A stretch of DNA of 64,000 bases, taken from NCBI GenBank assembly GCA_947454465.1, contig CANGJP010000001.1, forward strand, positions 58,243-122,242, written 5' to 3'. Both the position numbers and the translations under genes were made by a program. The notes below the pieces were generated by a model, which was given only the letters and a program-made list of their open reading frames with translations, searched no databases and was not told the DNA's origin. Source of the DNA: Pseudomonadota bacterium. Its GTDB lineage: Bacteria > Pseudomonadota > Gammaproteobacteria > Steroidobacterales > Steroidobacteraceae. This document shows positions 26,833 to 35,259 of this stretch, piece by piece; within the stretch, counting starts at the first letter, position 1, and each line of letters starts with the position of its first letter.

Positions 26833-27366
26833 ATGGCTATTCGACCTATTTTAAAAATGGGAGAGCCCCTGCTTCTTAAACCAGCTGACCTCATATACGA
26901 ATTCGATACTCCATACCTACATCAATTGATCACTGACATGCTCGACACCATGAAACATGCCAACGGTGCCGGTATTGCGGCACCTCAGATCGGCGTCTCT
27001 CAACAAGTTGTGGTTTTCGGTGGCAGCAAAAGCCAGCGCTATCCGGATGCCAATGAAGTTCCTTTTACTGTACTTATCAATCCAACCATAAATTTTCTTA
27101 ATGATGAACAAGAGGATGGTTGGGAAGGTTGCCTTTCTGTCCCTGGAATGCGAGGTATGGTACCGCGCTGTACCCATCTACACTACCAAGGATTTGATCA
27201 ATATGCACAGGTTATAGACCGAACCGTCAGTGGCTTTCATGCACGGGTTGTGCAACACGAAGTTGATCATCTGAGGGGTATTCTCTATCCCATGCGCATT
27301 CGGGATTTACGGCAGTTTGGATTTATCGATTCATTGTTTCCAGGTCAGGTTATCAGTGACGATTAA
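26833..27366 (+). CDS. def: Peptide deformylase
   Basis: 177 residues, the usual length. It removes the N-formyl group from nascent proteins. All three motifs are intact: [11 protein letters not shown] (45-55), EGCLSVPG (metal ligand Cys100) and HEVDH (His142, Glu143, His146). GAGGTAAG lies just before the ATG. No fmt gene follows, unlike the common def-fmt operon, so this is probably a second deformylase copy or a stand-alone one. It is convergent with the YkgJ-type gene, 10 bases apart. Bases 26678-26832 form the divergent promoter gap with the MocA-like gene. Confidence 0.95.
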   Translation: MAIRPILKMGEPLLLKPADLIYEFDTPYLHQLITDMLDTMKHANGAGIAAPQIGVSQQVVVFGGSKSQRYPDANEVPFTVLINPTINFLNDEQEDGWEGCLSVPGMRGMVPRCTHLHYQGFDQYAQVIDRTVSGFHARVVQHEVDHLRGILYPMRIRDLRQFGFIDSLFPGQVISDD

Positions 27367-27376
27367 CTCGCCGTAA

Positions 27377-27745
27377 TCATGCAGTAGGAATAAATTCCTG
27401 ATCATCCTGATGGGCGCGCTCAAATTTCAGAAAGTCGTAATATCCACATTTATTTCCATATGGATATTTCCGACAAACTGCTGGCCTGGCCTCATATACT
27501 GTGCAACGACGTTCCTGTTGGTCAAAGAATTGGCAAATTGTTTTGTAAACATGATCTTTACGATGCCGAAGAATCCATTCGTCAGCATCTTTAGTTTTAT
27601 AGTGGTAGCTAAACTTTTTACGTGCAGCAGCTTTCGTCAGATTGAAATGTTTCGCCAAACGTTCGATGTCTTTATCCGTGACTTCGATCCGCGGATGACT
27701 ACAGCAGTAGCCTGGACATTTAGAACAGTCAAAACCTGATTTCAC
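27377..27745 (-). CDS. YkgJ-family cysteine-cluster protein
   Basis: 122 residues from a GTG at 27745 that has GAGAG five bases upstream; the TTG at 27769 has no such site. Cysteines are grouped as CSKCPGYCCSHP near the start, TICQFFD, RRCTVYEARPAVCRKYPYG and KCGYYDF. This is the CxxCxxxCC plus CxVYxxRPxxCRxFP pattern of the YkgJ (UPF0153) zinc- or iron-chelating family. Function is not established; a metal or Fe-S site is inferred. Convergent with def, and divergent from the LCAT-like gene. Confidence 0.88.
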   Translation of the reverse strand: MKSGFDCSKCPGYCCSHPRIEVTDKDIERLAKHFNLTKAAARKKFSYHYKTKDADEWILRHRKDHVYKTICQFFDQQERRCTVYEARPAVCRKYPYGNKCGYYDFLKFERAHQDDQEFIPTA

Positions 27746-27849
27746 GATAGCTCTCAGAATATACGTCAAATTAAACTATGCCTCATTGTATGTTGAATCG
27801 CTACACTATCCCATAGCATCCACTTAAAAGCCGCCCCTAAGTCCATAGC

Positions 27850-29115
27850 ATGCCTGCCATCTCACCCACGGCTTTTAACCCAAACTATCTCGATGAACTG
27901 AGCCTCACTACCGCTCTAGCAGAGGGCTCTCACGCGGCGGTTTTGCAGGCCTTCTTCGGCTTGAATGCCTACCAAGAACTATCTCATCTTGCACACTTAG
28001 CTACTAGCATGCCTAAAGATCGTTATGCGCCCAATGTATATCTACTACCTGGTCTGTTGGGCAGTAAATTGGGTCTTATCCATGATAACCGTACTGATCT
28101 GATATGGTTTGAACCGGCCGCTGTCATTTCGGGACGGCTCTCAGCACTGACATTCGGTACGAATCCATTGATCCGGCCACTTGGCGTCATGCTACCGCCC
28201 TATCTGAAACTGGCATTGACACTCCAGGCTGCAGGTATGAACGTTAAACTTTATCCCTATGACTGGCGATGTAGCATCATCGACACTGGACAACGCCTAG
28301 CTACTGATATTGCCCAAGATCCCAGCGATCAAATTCAAATTGTTGCCCATAGCATGGGCGGTTTGGTGGCACGTGCAGCCATGAACCATCCTGCCTTCAA
28401 TAAGGTTTCGCGACTGATTCAACTAGGCACACCCAATTTGGGTTCTTTCGCCTTACTGCAAACTTTACGCGCCTGCTATCCAACAGTACGTAAGCTTGCC
28501 ACTTTGGACCGACACCATTCGGCTGAAGAACTGACTCAACGAATTTTCAGCAGCTTCCCTAGTTTTTACGAGATGCTACCCTCGCATCAACATACCCAAG
28601 ATATTAATCTTTTCGATAAACAATGCTGGCCTCAGGATGCACTGACCCCTTCCGCTGAATATTTGCATGCAGGTCAAAAGATCATCCCACTACTCGCTAA
28701 CGCTGACCAGCGTTGTCATACAATTGTTGGAACCAGTCAAAAAACGGTAACAGGTCTATACCGCAGCTCCGATGAATTTATTTTTCAAATTTCGCATCAG
28801 GGGGATGGAACCGTACCTATTGACTTAGCTAAGTGGAAAAACTCTCAACACTGGTTTGTTTCAGAAAATCACGGACAATTACCGCGCAGTACAGTCGTCT
28901 GCCAAGCCGTTGTTGACTTATTACATACTGCGCAGACCCAACGTCTAAAAGCTCAATTTCAACCCAGTAACAACAGTTACTCAGTACATAGCGAAGCTGA
29001 ACTTAGGCCATTAGCGAATAAAAAAATTCACTGGGATAGACTTTCTTTGAATGAGCGACGCGATCTGCTAGAACCTGTTATTTCTGAAGCATTTATCGCA
29101 GCGTGCACACTCTAA
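27850..29115 (+). CDS. LCAT-like acyltransferase/lipase (alpha/beta hydrolase)
   Basis: 421 residues. The pattern is that of lecithin:cholesterol acyltransferase-type proteins: VYLLPGLLGSKLGL near residue 63, YPYDWR near 135, nucleophile elbow AHSMGGLVAR with Ser168, LIQLGTPNLGS, then the acid in QGDGTVPID and the histidine in SENHGQLPRS. All triad members are present, unlike in the hydrolase at 8542. No signal peptide or membrane helix is seen, so it is probably cytoplasmic. It may transfer or release acyl chains of lipids. It stands alone; fatty-acid genes (tesA, fadD) lie 4 kb away. Confidence 0.85.
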   Translation: MPAISPTAFNPNYLDELSLTTALAEGSHAAVLQAFFGLNAYQELSHLAHLATSMPKDRYAPNVYLLPGLLGSKLGLIHDNRTDLIWFEPAAVISGRLSALTFGTNPLIRPLGVMLPPYLKLALTLQAAGMNVKLYPYDWRCSIIDTGQRLATDIAQDPSDQIQIVAHSMGGLVARAAMNHPAFNKVSRLIQLGTPNLGSFALLQTLRACYPTVRKLATLDRHHSAEELTQRIFSSFPSFYEMLPSHQHTQDINLFDKQCWPQDALTPSAEYLHAGQKIIPLLANADQRCHTIVGTSQKTVTGLYRSSDEFIFQISHQGDGTVPIDLAKWKNSQHWFVSENHGQLPRSTVVCQAVVDLLHTAQTQRLKAQFQPSNNSYSVHSEAELRPLANKKIHWDRLSLNERRDLLEPVISEAFIAACTL

Positions 29116-29259
29116 ATTTAAACTGAAATTAGTTCCCGTGCATTCGATCAACACAATGTAACCATCGCTTATACTAGCTATCATGCTCATGATCCCAATA
29201 AGTTGTCTTTATATTTGGTGATCATTTTTTTGACTTAAACTTATTCGTTTGGTGACTAA

Positions 29260-29484
29260 CTAACTTCGTGGTTTAGTCTTTTGGTGTGCTACATAACCCG
29301 CTTGCAGCCACTCATCATGGGTCGAGCGATGCTGCGACTCACCTACTCGACGATGGCTTAACCCACTTTGTACACAACGGGCATCATTTGCCCACTGTTT
29401 TGCATATACAGTCTTTTGATGAACCGTATCGTCTCGATCTGATAATTTACTCACGTATTTAGACCAATCATGTACGCGTCGCAT
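29260..29484 (-). CDS. Small basic hydrophilic protein (orphan, 74 residues)
   Basis: The frame is open further upstream to 29610, but a strong GGGGAGG four bases before the ATG at 29484 sets the start, giving 74 residues. The product is hydrophilic, rich in His, Arg, Ser and Gln (VHDWSKYVSKLSDRDDTVHQ at the start), with one cysteine and no membrane segment. I recognise no family. It lies in the 556-base gap between the LCAT-like gene and the ABC permease gene, on the permease strand, and is read after it. No terminator is evident. The gene call rests on the Shine-Dalgarno site and an uninterrupted frame. Confidence 0.5.
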   Translation of the reverse strand: MRRVHDWSKYVSKLSDRDDTVHQKTVYAKQWANDARCVQSGLSHRRVGESQHRSTHDEWLQAGYVAHQKTKPRS

Positions 29485-29671
29485 ACTACCTCCCCGCCAT
29501 CCCTTTTTGCCGTATCTGTGCCGAACTGTGACTGCATCGGCCCGAGAGGTACAGGACTTAATAACTAAAATGTGAGCCGTGCACGCATTTAGCACCGGCC
29601 GTGCTTGCAAGCGGGGTGCTGCATAATATAGGGGGGTATAGCTTGGCGCTTATCAGCTCTTTAACGATCCG

Positions 29672-32161
29672 TTATCTTTCTCTTAATGTAGCACTAGGCG
29701 ACACATCAATGACACTACGAGTTACTGCAATACCGGACAGACCGACCACTACCACCCCACTTATTACTCCTATCCACCATATTCTAAAATCAAAGTAGTA
29801 CTTGAGATTGAAAATCTCAGTGGCAAGGAAATATCCGACAACATTGGCAGTACTGGCAGCGAGTAACCCAGACAATAGCCCTAGCACAATGAATTCAGCC
29901 GCAAGGCCTTTCAACACGACTTGCCGACTGGCACCTAGTGTTCGCAACATCGCGCTCTCATAGCGACGCTCATCACGGGTGGACTGAACGGCTGCCAGTA
30001 GCACAGCGATACCCGCTAGCAATGAAAATGCGAATACGTATTGGATCGCCATCGAAGCAGTATCTATGACGCTGCGTACTTGTCCCAGCACAGCATCAAT
30101 ATCTATTGCTGTAACCTCTGGGAATTCACGGTAGAAATCACTCATTAGGCTACGCTGTGTGGCCCCTATGTGCACACTCGTGATGTAAGTACCTAAAAAC
30201 TGCTCCAGCACCATCGGTGAAAAAACCATAAAAAAGTTAGGCCGGAAGCTATCCCATCTAACTTCACGGACACTAGCCAACGTGGCATCAATTGTCTGCC
30301 CCGCAACATCATAACGAATGACATCGCCAATCTTTAAATCTAGTTCTTCAGCCATTCTCGCTTCGACCGATACTTGCGGACCACCCGCAGCACCATCACG
30401 CCACCATTTACCCATGATAATTTTGTTTCCCTCTGGTAAATCAGTGGACCAAGTCAGGTTCATCTCTCGCTCCAGAAAACCACGTCCACGGTCGCTTTTA
30501 ACCTCACGACTGTGGACCGGTTTGCCATTGATACTGATCATGCGCGCCCGCAGCATCGGTACTAAATCGGGTTTTTCTATGCCATGATCAGTAAAAAATA
30601 ACTTTAACGACTCAGCTTGATCTGGGCTGATGTTAATCAGAAACTGATTAGGCGCTCCATCGGGCAAACTGCTACGCCAATCATTAAGCAGATCATTGCG
30701 AACGACCAATAACAGGAGCATCACCATCAAACTGATACCGAACGCTACCAGTTGCACAATACTTTCGTTGCCACGTCGTCCAATATTAGCCATACCATAT
30801 CGCCATGAAATTCCAACCGTACCTCGCAGTAATGCCAAACAGCGAACCATTCCATATCCGCATAGTCCCAAGATGACCACCGTGACCACTGTTCCAATCG
30901 CCACATAAGAAACCAACCTAATATCTCGAATCAGAATCAGTAGCAGCATCAGTAATGAACACACTGCAATTACATACACACTAAGGTATCGCAGTGACGG
31001 TGGTGCCATGTGCTGGCGCACGATCCGTGCGGGTGGTGTGCGTTTTAACTGTAATAACGGAGGCAACGCGAATCCTGACAAAATGATGAGTGGCGTAAGC
31101 ATCCCTAACCATATCGGCTGTAACCCTGGCGAGGGTAATACCTCTTTCATTAAATTCTGTGCTGCAATCGCCAAACCAAACTGAGCTACATACCCCAACG
31201 TTGTGCCCACAATGCCAGCAATTAACCCAATTATCAGCAACTCTAATCCAGAGATGGCGATTATCAGATTCTGTGTAGCGCCCATACACTTCATCATTGC
31301 GACTGTATCGACATGCCGTATGACGTACCGACGAGCAGTCATAGCAACTGCGACTCCAGCCAGTATCACACTGATTAATGCCGTGAGGTTTAGAAAACGG
31401 CTTGCACGTTCAATTGCGGATTGCAGTTGTGGGCTCGCATCACCCAATTGCTGCATACGTATACCTACTTTTAGATGGGTCGCTAACCAATCTTGAAATT
31501 GCGAACGCTGGGTTTCATTCCCCGCAAACAATTGTCGATATTGCACACGACTACCCACACCAACTAGCCCTGTTGACTCGACGTCCTCAAGTCGCATCAG
31601 CAGCGTCGGCGCCAACTCCACAAACTGCGTTCCCTGATCTGGCCGATAGTGCAGCACTTTGCTTATTTTAAATCGGCGCTTACCTACCTGTATCGTGCTG
31701 CCTACTTGAGCATTCAGGCGTGCTAGCAAACGCGGATCTGCCCACACTTCCCCTATTACAGGTAATTGCGTGGTTTGTACTGCAAACTGATCCGACGTAT
31801 CGCTGATCTTCATGTTGCCACGAAGTGGATATCCCTGTGACACTCCATAGATTGTGGTCAGCGAACTGAGTCCTTCTAGCACGATGATACTATTAAATGT
31901 TTGCACCTGTGCTGTTTGCAAATTCAGGTTATGGCCCTGTTGTACATACTCACTCGGTATTGGTTGAGTTGATTGTAAGCGGATATCCGCAGCTAATACT
32001 TCATTAGCGCGCTGTGCCATTCCACGATCAATACGACTGGTAAAAAAACTTACTGCCGTGAGTGAGGTCACTGCGACCACCAATCCCAACATCAATATCC
32101 AATACTCTCCAGCGCGCCACTCGCGACGCAGTTTAAGACCTGCCAAACGGAATACTCTCAT
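29672..32161 (-). CDS. ybbP: ABC transporter permease, FtsX-like (YbbP family)
   Basis: 829 residues. It begins with a basic lead and a first membrane helix (YWILMLGLVVAVTSLTAVSFF), followed by a large periplasmic domain. A first FtsX domain (about 260-380, with TARRYVIRHVDTVAMMKCMGAT) and a second FtsX domain at the end (ESAMLRTLGASRQVVLKGL, YYFDFRIWWIGV) follow, with about ten helices in total. Such MacB-type permeases do mechanotransmission for lipids, peptides or lipoproteins and do not form a channel. Its ATG overlaps the ybbA stop by 4 bases. In E. coli the same genes sit next to tesA, as here. Confidence 0.92.
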   Translation of the reverse strand: MRVFRLAGLKLRREWRAGEYWILMLGLVVAVTSLTAVSFFTSRIDRGMAQRANEVLAADIRLQSTQPIPSEYVQQGHNLNLQTAQVQTFNSIIVLEGLSSLTTIYGVSQGYPLRGNMKISDTSDQFAVQTTQLPVIGEVWADPRLLARLNAQVGSTIQVGKRRFKISKVLHYRPDQGTQFVELAPTLLMRLEDVESTGLVGVGSRVQYRQLFAGNETQRSQFQDWLATHLKVGIRMQQLGDASPQLQSAIERASRFLNLTALISVILAGVAVAMTARRYVIRHVDTVAMMKCMGATQNLIIAISGLELLIIGLIAGIVGTTLGYVAQFGLAIAAQNLMKEVLPSPGLQPIWLGMLTPLIILSGFALPPLLQLKRTPPARIVRQHMAPPSLRYLSVYVIAVCSLLMLLLILIRDIRLVSYVAIGTVVTVVILGLCGYGMVRCLALLRGTVGISWRYGMANIGRRGNESIVQLVAFGISLMVMLLLLVVRNDLLNDWRSSLPDGAPNQFLINISPDQAESLKLFFTDHGIEKPDLVPMLRARMISINGKPVHSREVKSDRGRGFLEREMNLTWSTDLPEGNKIIMGKWWRDGAAGGPQVSVEARMAEELDLKIGDVIRYDVAGQTIDATLASVREVRWDSFRPNFFMVFSPMVLEQFLGTYITSVHIGATQRSLMSDFYREFPEVTAIDIDAVLGQVRSVIDTASMAIQYVFAFSLLAGIAVLLAAVQSTRDERRYESAMLRTLGASRQVVLKGLAAEFIVLGLLSGLLAASTANVVGYFLATEIFNLKYYFDFRIWWIGVISGVVVVGLSGIAVTRSVIDVSPSATLRER

Positions 32162-32850
32162 AGTGTAACTATCCGTCCCATTTCCAATTTCACTACTCGC
32201 TCACATCGTTGAGCTAATTTTGGATCGTGCGTCACCAACACCAAAGTCGTACCTGTAGCGACATTCATGTCAAACAATAGATTTATGACCCGTTCTCCAG
32301 TTGCCGCATCTAAATTACCAGTGGGTTCGTCTGCGAACAGTAGGGCTGGTTGGGTGACGAACGCACGAGCAATGGCAACCCGTTGCTGTTCGCCTCCGGA
32401 CAACTGATTCGGATAATGACCGCTGCGACTTAAAAGCCCAACATGAGTCAACGCAGTCACGGCTGCACTACGCGGATTGGATTGACCAGCCAACTCCAGT
32501 GGTAGCATGACGTTTTCCAATGCGGTGAGCGAAGGTACAAGATGAAAGCTCTGAAACACAAAACCAACATGTTTGGCCCGTACTGACGCACGTCCATCTT
32601 CGTCCAATTGCGTTATATTGATTCCATTAATAAAGACCTGACCGGAGGTAGGTGCATCCAATCCAGCCAGTAAAGCCAGTAAAGTCGATTTACCCGCACC
32701 CGAAGCACCTACAATTGCTACTGTTTGTCCCTGCTGTATCTGAAGCGACACATCGTCGAGAATAGTAAGGGTTCCCTCAGGACTGCTTTCCTGCTTTCTC
32801 AGATTCTGTGCAACTAATACTGGGGTGGTTTTTATGTGTTCTGTATTCAT
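32158..32850 (-). CDS. ybbA: ABC transporter ATP-binding protein (YbbA family)
   Basis: 230 residues. Walker A GASGAGKSTLLALL, the signature LSGGEQQRVAIARA, Walker B LLFADEPTGNLD and the switch histidine in LVLVTHDPKLAQR are all intact. The subfamily is the LolD/MacB-type exporter ATPases, with VGFVFQSFHLVPSLTALENV. It pairs with the YbbP permease gene, which starts inside its stop codon. Its 5' end overlaps the tesA 5' end by 17 bases on the opposite strand, so each promoter must lie within the other gene. Confidence 0.95.
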   Translation of the reverse strand: MNTEHIKTTPVLVAQNLRKQESSPEGTLTILDDVSLQIQQGQTVAIVGASGAGKSTLLALLAGLDAPTSGQVFINGINITQLDEDGRASVRAKHVGFVFQSFHLVPSLTALENVMLPLELAGQSNPRSAAVTALTHVGLLSRSGHYPNQLSGGEQQRVAIARAFVTQPALLFADEPTGNLDAATGERVINLLFDMNVATGTTLVLVTHDPKLAQRCERVVKLEMGRIVTL

Positions 32851-33451
32851 TCGGCTTCTCGGTTTACTCTTAATCCTATTCAGCTCAGATGCTGTTCAAG
32901 CCGCCACAATACTTGTTATGGGGGATAGCCTCAGTGCGGGATACGGTATCAAAATTACTTCTGGATGGGTGGCTTTACTCGAGCAACGATTACAAACTGA
33001 AGGTTACGAATACAAAGTTATCAATGCCAGTGTCAGCGGTGAAACGTCTAGCGGTGCCAATTCGCGACTCCCTGCACTGCTGCAAACTCACCATCCCGAC
33101 CTGGTCATTATCGAGCTTGGTGCCAATGATGGGCTACGTGGACTCCCCGTAAAACAAATGCGCACCCATCTTACCGAGATGATTGAGCGCATTAAAATCA
33201 GGAAAGGTAAAGTGCTACTGATCGGTATGCAGATACCCCCCAATTATGGTGAGCAATATACCAATGCGTTCAGTCAAACTTTTATCGATCTTGCTAATAC
33301 CTACCGCCTTCCCTTTGTGCCATTTCTTCTCGAACAGGTGGCACTGGATTCCACGTTGATGCAAAGTGACAATCTGCATCCAAATGAACGCGGACAACCC
33401 CTCCTGCTGGATACAGTCTGGCCTCATTTAAAAAAATTGCTGAACCATTAA
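32834..33451 (+). CDS. tesA: Multifunctional acyl-CoA thioesterase I / arylesterase / lysophospholipase
   Basis: 205 residues from the ATG at 32834 (GGGTGG upstream); a GTG at 32825 is an alternative. A signal peptide (LLGLLLILFSSDAVQAA) sends it to the periplasm. It is an SGNH hydrolase: GDSLSAGYG (Ser32), glycine in SGETSSG, asparagine in LGANDGLRG, and the late dyad DNLHPNERG. In E. coli it hydrolyses acyl-CoAs, aryl esters and lysophospholipids. It overlaps ybbA head to head, the conserved enterobacterial arrangement. The fadD start is 30 bases after its stop, so thioesterase and acyl-CoA ligase are probably co-transcribed. Confidence 0.95.
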   Translation: MCSVFIRLLGLLLILFSSDAVQAATILVMGDSLSAGYGIKITSGWVALLEQRLQTEGYEYKVINASVSGETSSGANSRLPALLQTHHPDLVIIELGANDGLRGLPVKQMRTHLTEMIERIKIRKGKVLLIGMQIPPNYGEQYTNAFSQTFIDLANTYRLPFVPFLLEQVALDSTLMQSDNLHPNERGQPLLLDTVWPHLKKLLNH

Positions 33452-33481
33452 ATCTATTTTCAATCACCAGCGGAGATGTAC

Positions 33482-35164
33482 GTGGAAAAAATCTGGTTGA
33501 AATACTATCCAACTGGGCAACCAGCTGAAATCAATCCTGACGAATACCGCTCACTAGTTGATCTTTTACTTCGCAGCTGTGACCAATATGGGGATGCCCC
33601 TGCCTACAGTAATATGGGCAGCACCCTAACTTATCGTCAACTCAATGACTTAACCGCAAGTTTTGCTGCATGGTTACAGAACGTAGCCCATCTAAAACGA
33701 GGCGACCGTATTGCACTGATGATGCCGAACCTATTGCAGTATCCTGTAGCTTTGTTTGGCGCCATGCGGGCCGGTCTCACCGTAGTCAATACTAACCCGC
33801 TCTACACGGCACATGAACTACAGCATCAGCTTCAAGATTCTGGCGCCGTTGCCATTGTGATTTTGGAAAACTTTGCACATGTATTAGACAAAGTCATCAC
33901 CACCAGCTCTGTTCACACGGTAATCATTACCGGTATCGGCGATCTTCTCGGGTCCATCAAAAAAGGGTTGGTCAACTTCGCCGTTCGGTATCTACGCAAA
34001 CAAGTTCCAAGATATGAGCTACCCACGGTCGTGCGCTTCAACACAGTATTACGTGATGGAAACTTCGCATCTCTCCGTCCCGTAGCACTCACTCATGATG
34101 ATATTGCTTTTCTGCAATACACGGGAGGTACTACCGGTGTAGCCAAGGCGGCAGTGTTAACACATCGCAACATGATCGCCAACTGCCTACAAGCCTCTGC
34201 CTGCTTAGGCATGTGGAGTTTACGAAATGAAATCGTCATCACAGCTCTGCCGCTTTACCATATTTTTTCTCTCACCGTGAATTGTTTGGTGTTCTTAAAA
34301 CTAGGGACCCACAACCTTCTCATCACTAATCCGCGTGATTTTCCTGCATTTGTAAATGCATTAAAAGGACATGCCTTCGCGGCAATTACTGGCGTCAATA
34401 CACTGTTTAATGCCTTGCTTCATACTCCTGAATTCAACCAACTCGATTTCAGTCGTTTAAAAATCTCGTTAGGTGGAGGCATGGCCGTCCAACCTAGTGT
34501 GGCAGCTCAATGGAAAAAGATCACTCAATGTAATGTTGCACAAGGCTGGGGCTTAACTGAAGCTTCACCGGTAGGATGTGTCACCCCTTTAGAAGAGGAC
34601 TTCAACGGTTCAATTGGTATGCCCGTTCCATCTACTGAATTATCTATTCGTGACGAAAAGGGCATGGAATTACCACAGGGAGAGAGTGGCGAGATTTGGC
34701 TACGTGGACCGCAAGTCATGCGTGAATATTGGCTGCGGCCAGATGAGACTGCCAAAGTTATGCAACCTGATGGATGGTTGCGCACTGGTGATATTGGACG
34801 CATGGATGAACGCGGCCGATTCTTCATAGAAGATCGTATGAAAGACCTGATCATGGTATCAGGTTTCAAAGTTTTCCCGAATGAGGTAGAAGCCGTTATA
34901 GCCGAACTGCCTGGCGTACTAGAAGTCGCTGCGGTTGCCCAGCATGATGATCGGTCGGATGAATCTGTTGCGGTTTTTATTGTCCGTAAAGATCCTGCTC
35001 TTACCACCGAACAGGTTATTGCACACTGCCGTGAACAACTAACTGGCTACAAAATTCCAAAACACGTTTACTTCTGTAACGATTTGCCTAAAACCAATGT
35101 TGGCAAAATTCTTCGAAGAGCGCTTCGAGAACAGGTCACCAGCGGTCATCAAGTTCGTTCTTGA
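33482..35164 (+). CDS. fadD: Long-chain acyl-CoA ligase
   Basis: 560 residues from a GTG at 33482 placed six bases after CGGAG; the ATG at 33476 sits directly on that site. The GTG start gives EKIWLKYYPTGQPAEI, which lines up with E. coli FadD (561 residues). It activates fatty acids with ATP and CoA. Motifs: AMP/P-loop YTGGTTGVAKAAVLTH, GWGLTEASP, the hinge DGWLRTGDIGRMDERG with VSGFKVFPNEVE, and the C-terminal lysine in KTNVGKILRR. Downstream of tesA by 30 bases, which would couple release and re-activation of acyl chains. Confidence 0.95.
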   Translation: MEKIWLKYYPTGQPAEINPDEYRSLVDLLLRSCDQYGDAPAYSNMGSTLTYRQLNDLTASFAAWLQNVAHLKRGDRIALMMPNLLQYPVALFGAMRAGLTVVNTNPLYTAHELQHQLQDSGAVAIVILENFAHVLDKVITTSSVHTVIITGIGDLLGSIKKGLVNFAVRYLRKQVPRYELPTVVRFNTVLRDGNFASLRPVALTHDDIAFLQYTGGTTGVAKAAVLTHRNMIANCLQASACLGMWSLRNEIVITALPLYHIFSLTVNCLVFLKLGTHNLLITNPRDFPAFVNALKGHAFAAITGVNTLFNALLHTPEFNQLDFSRLKISLGGGMAVQPSVAAQWKKITQCNVAQGWGLTEASPVGCVTPLEEDFNGSIGMPVPSTELSIRDEKGMELPQGESGEIWLRGPQVMREYWLRPDETAKVMQPDGWLRTGDIGRMDERGRFFIEDRMKDLIMVSGFKVFPNEVEAVIAELPGVLEVAAVAQHDDRSDESVAVFIVRKDPALTTEQVIAHCREQLTGYKIPKHVYFCNDLPKTNVGKILRRALREQVTSGHQVRS

Positions 35165-35185
35165 TCTAGGTATCGCCAAGTAAAA

Positions 35186-35211
35186 AGGGCGATCTGGATT
35201 CAGATCGCCCT
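35186..35211 (-). terminator. Terminator between fadD and the OmpA-family gene
   Basis: AGGGCGATCTG and CAGATCGCCCT make a perfect 11-bp stem with a 4-base loop. On the minus strand it runs into TTTTACTTGG, so it ends the OmpA-family gene; on the plus strand it lies about 20 bases after the fadD stop and probably serves both. Confidence 0.75.
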
Positions 35212-35259
35212 GATACCTATAGCACGGCGCTGATGAATCAGCAGCGCATTTCTTTATTG

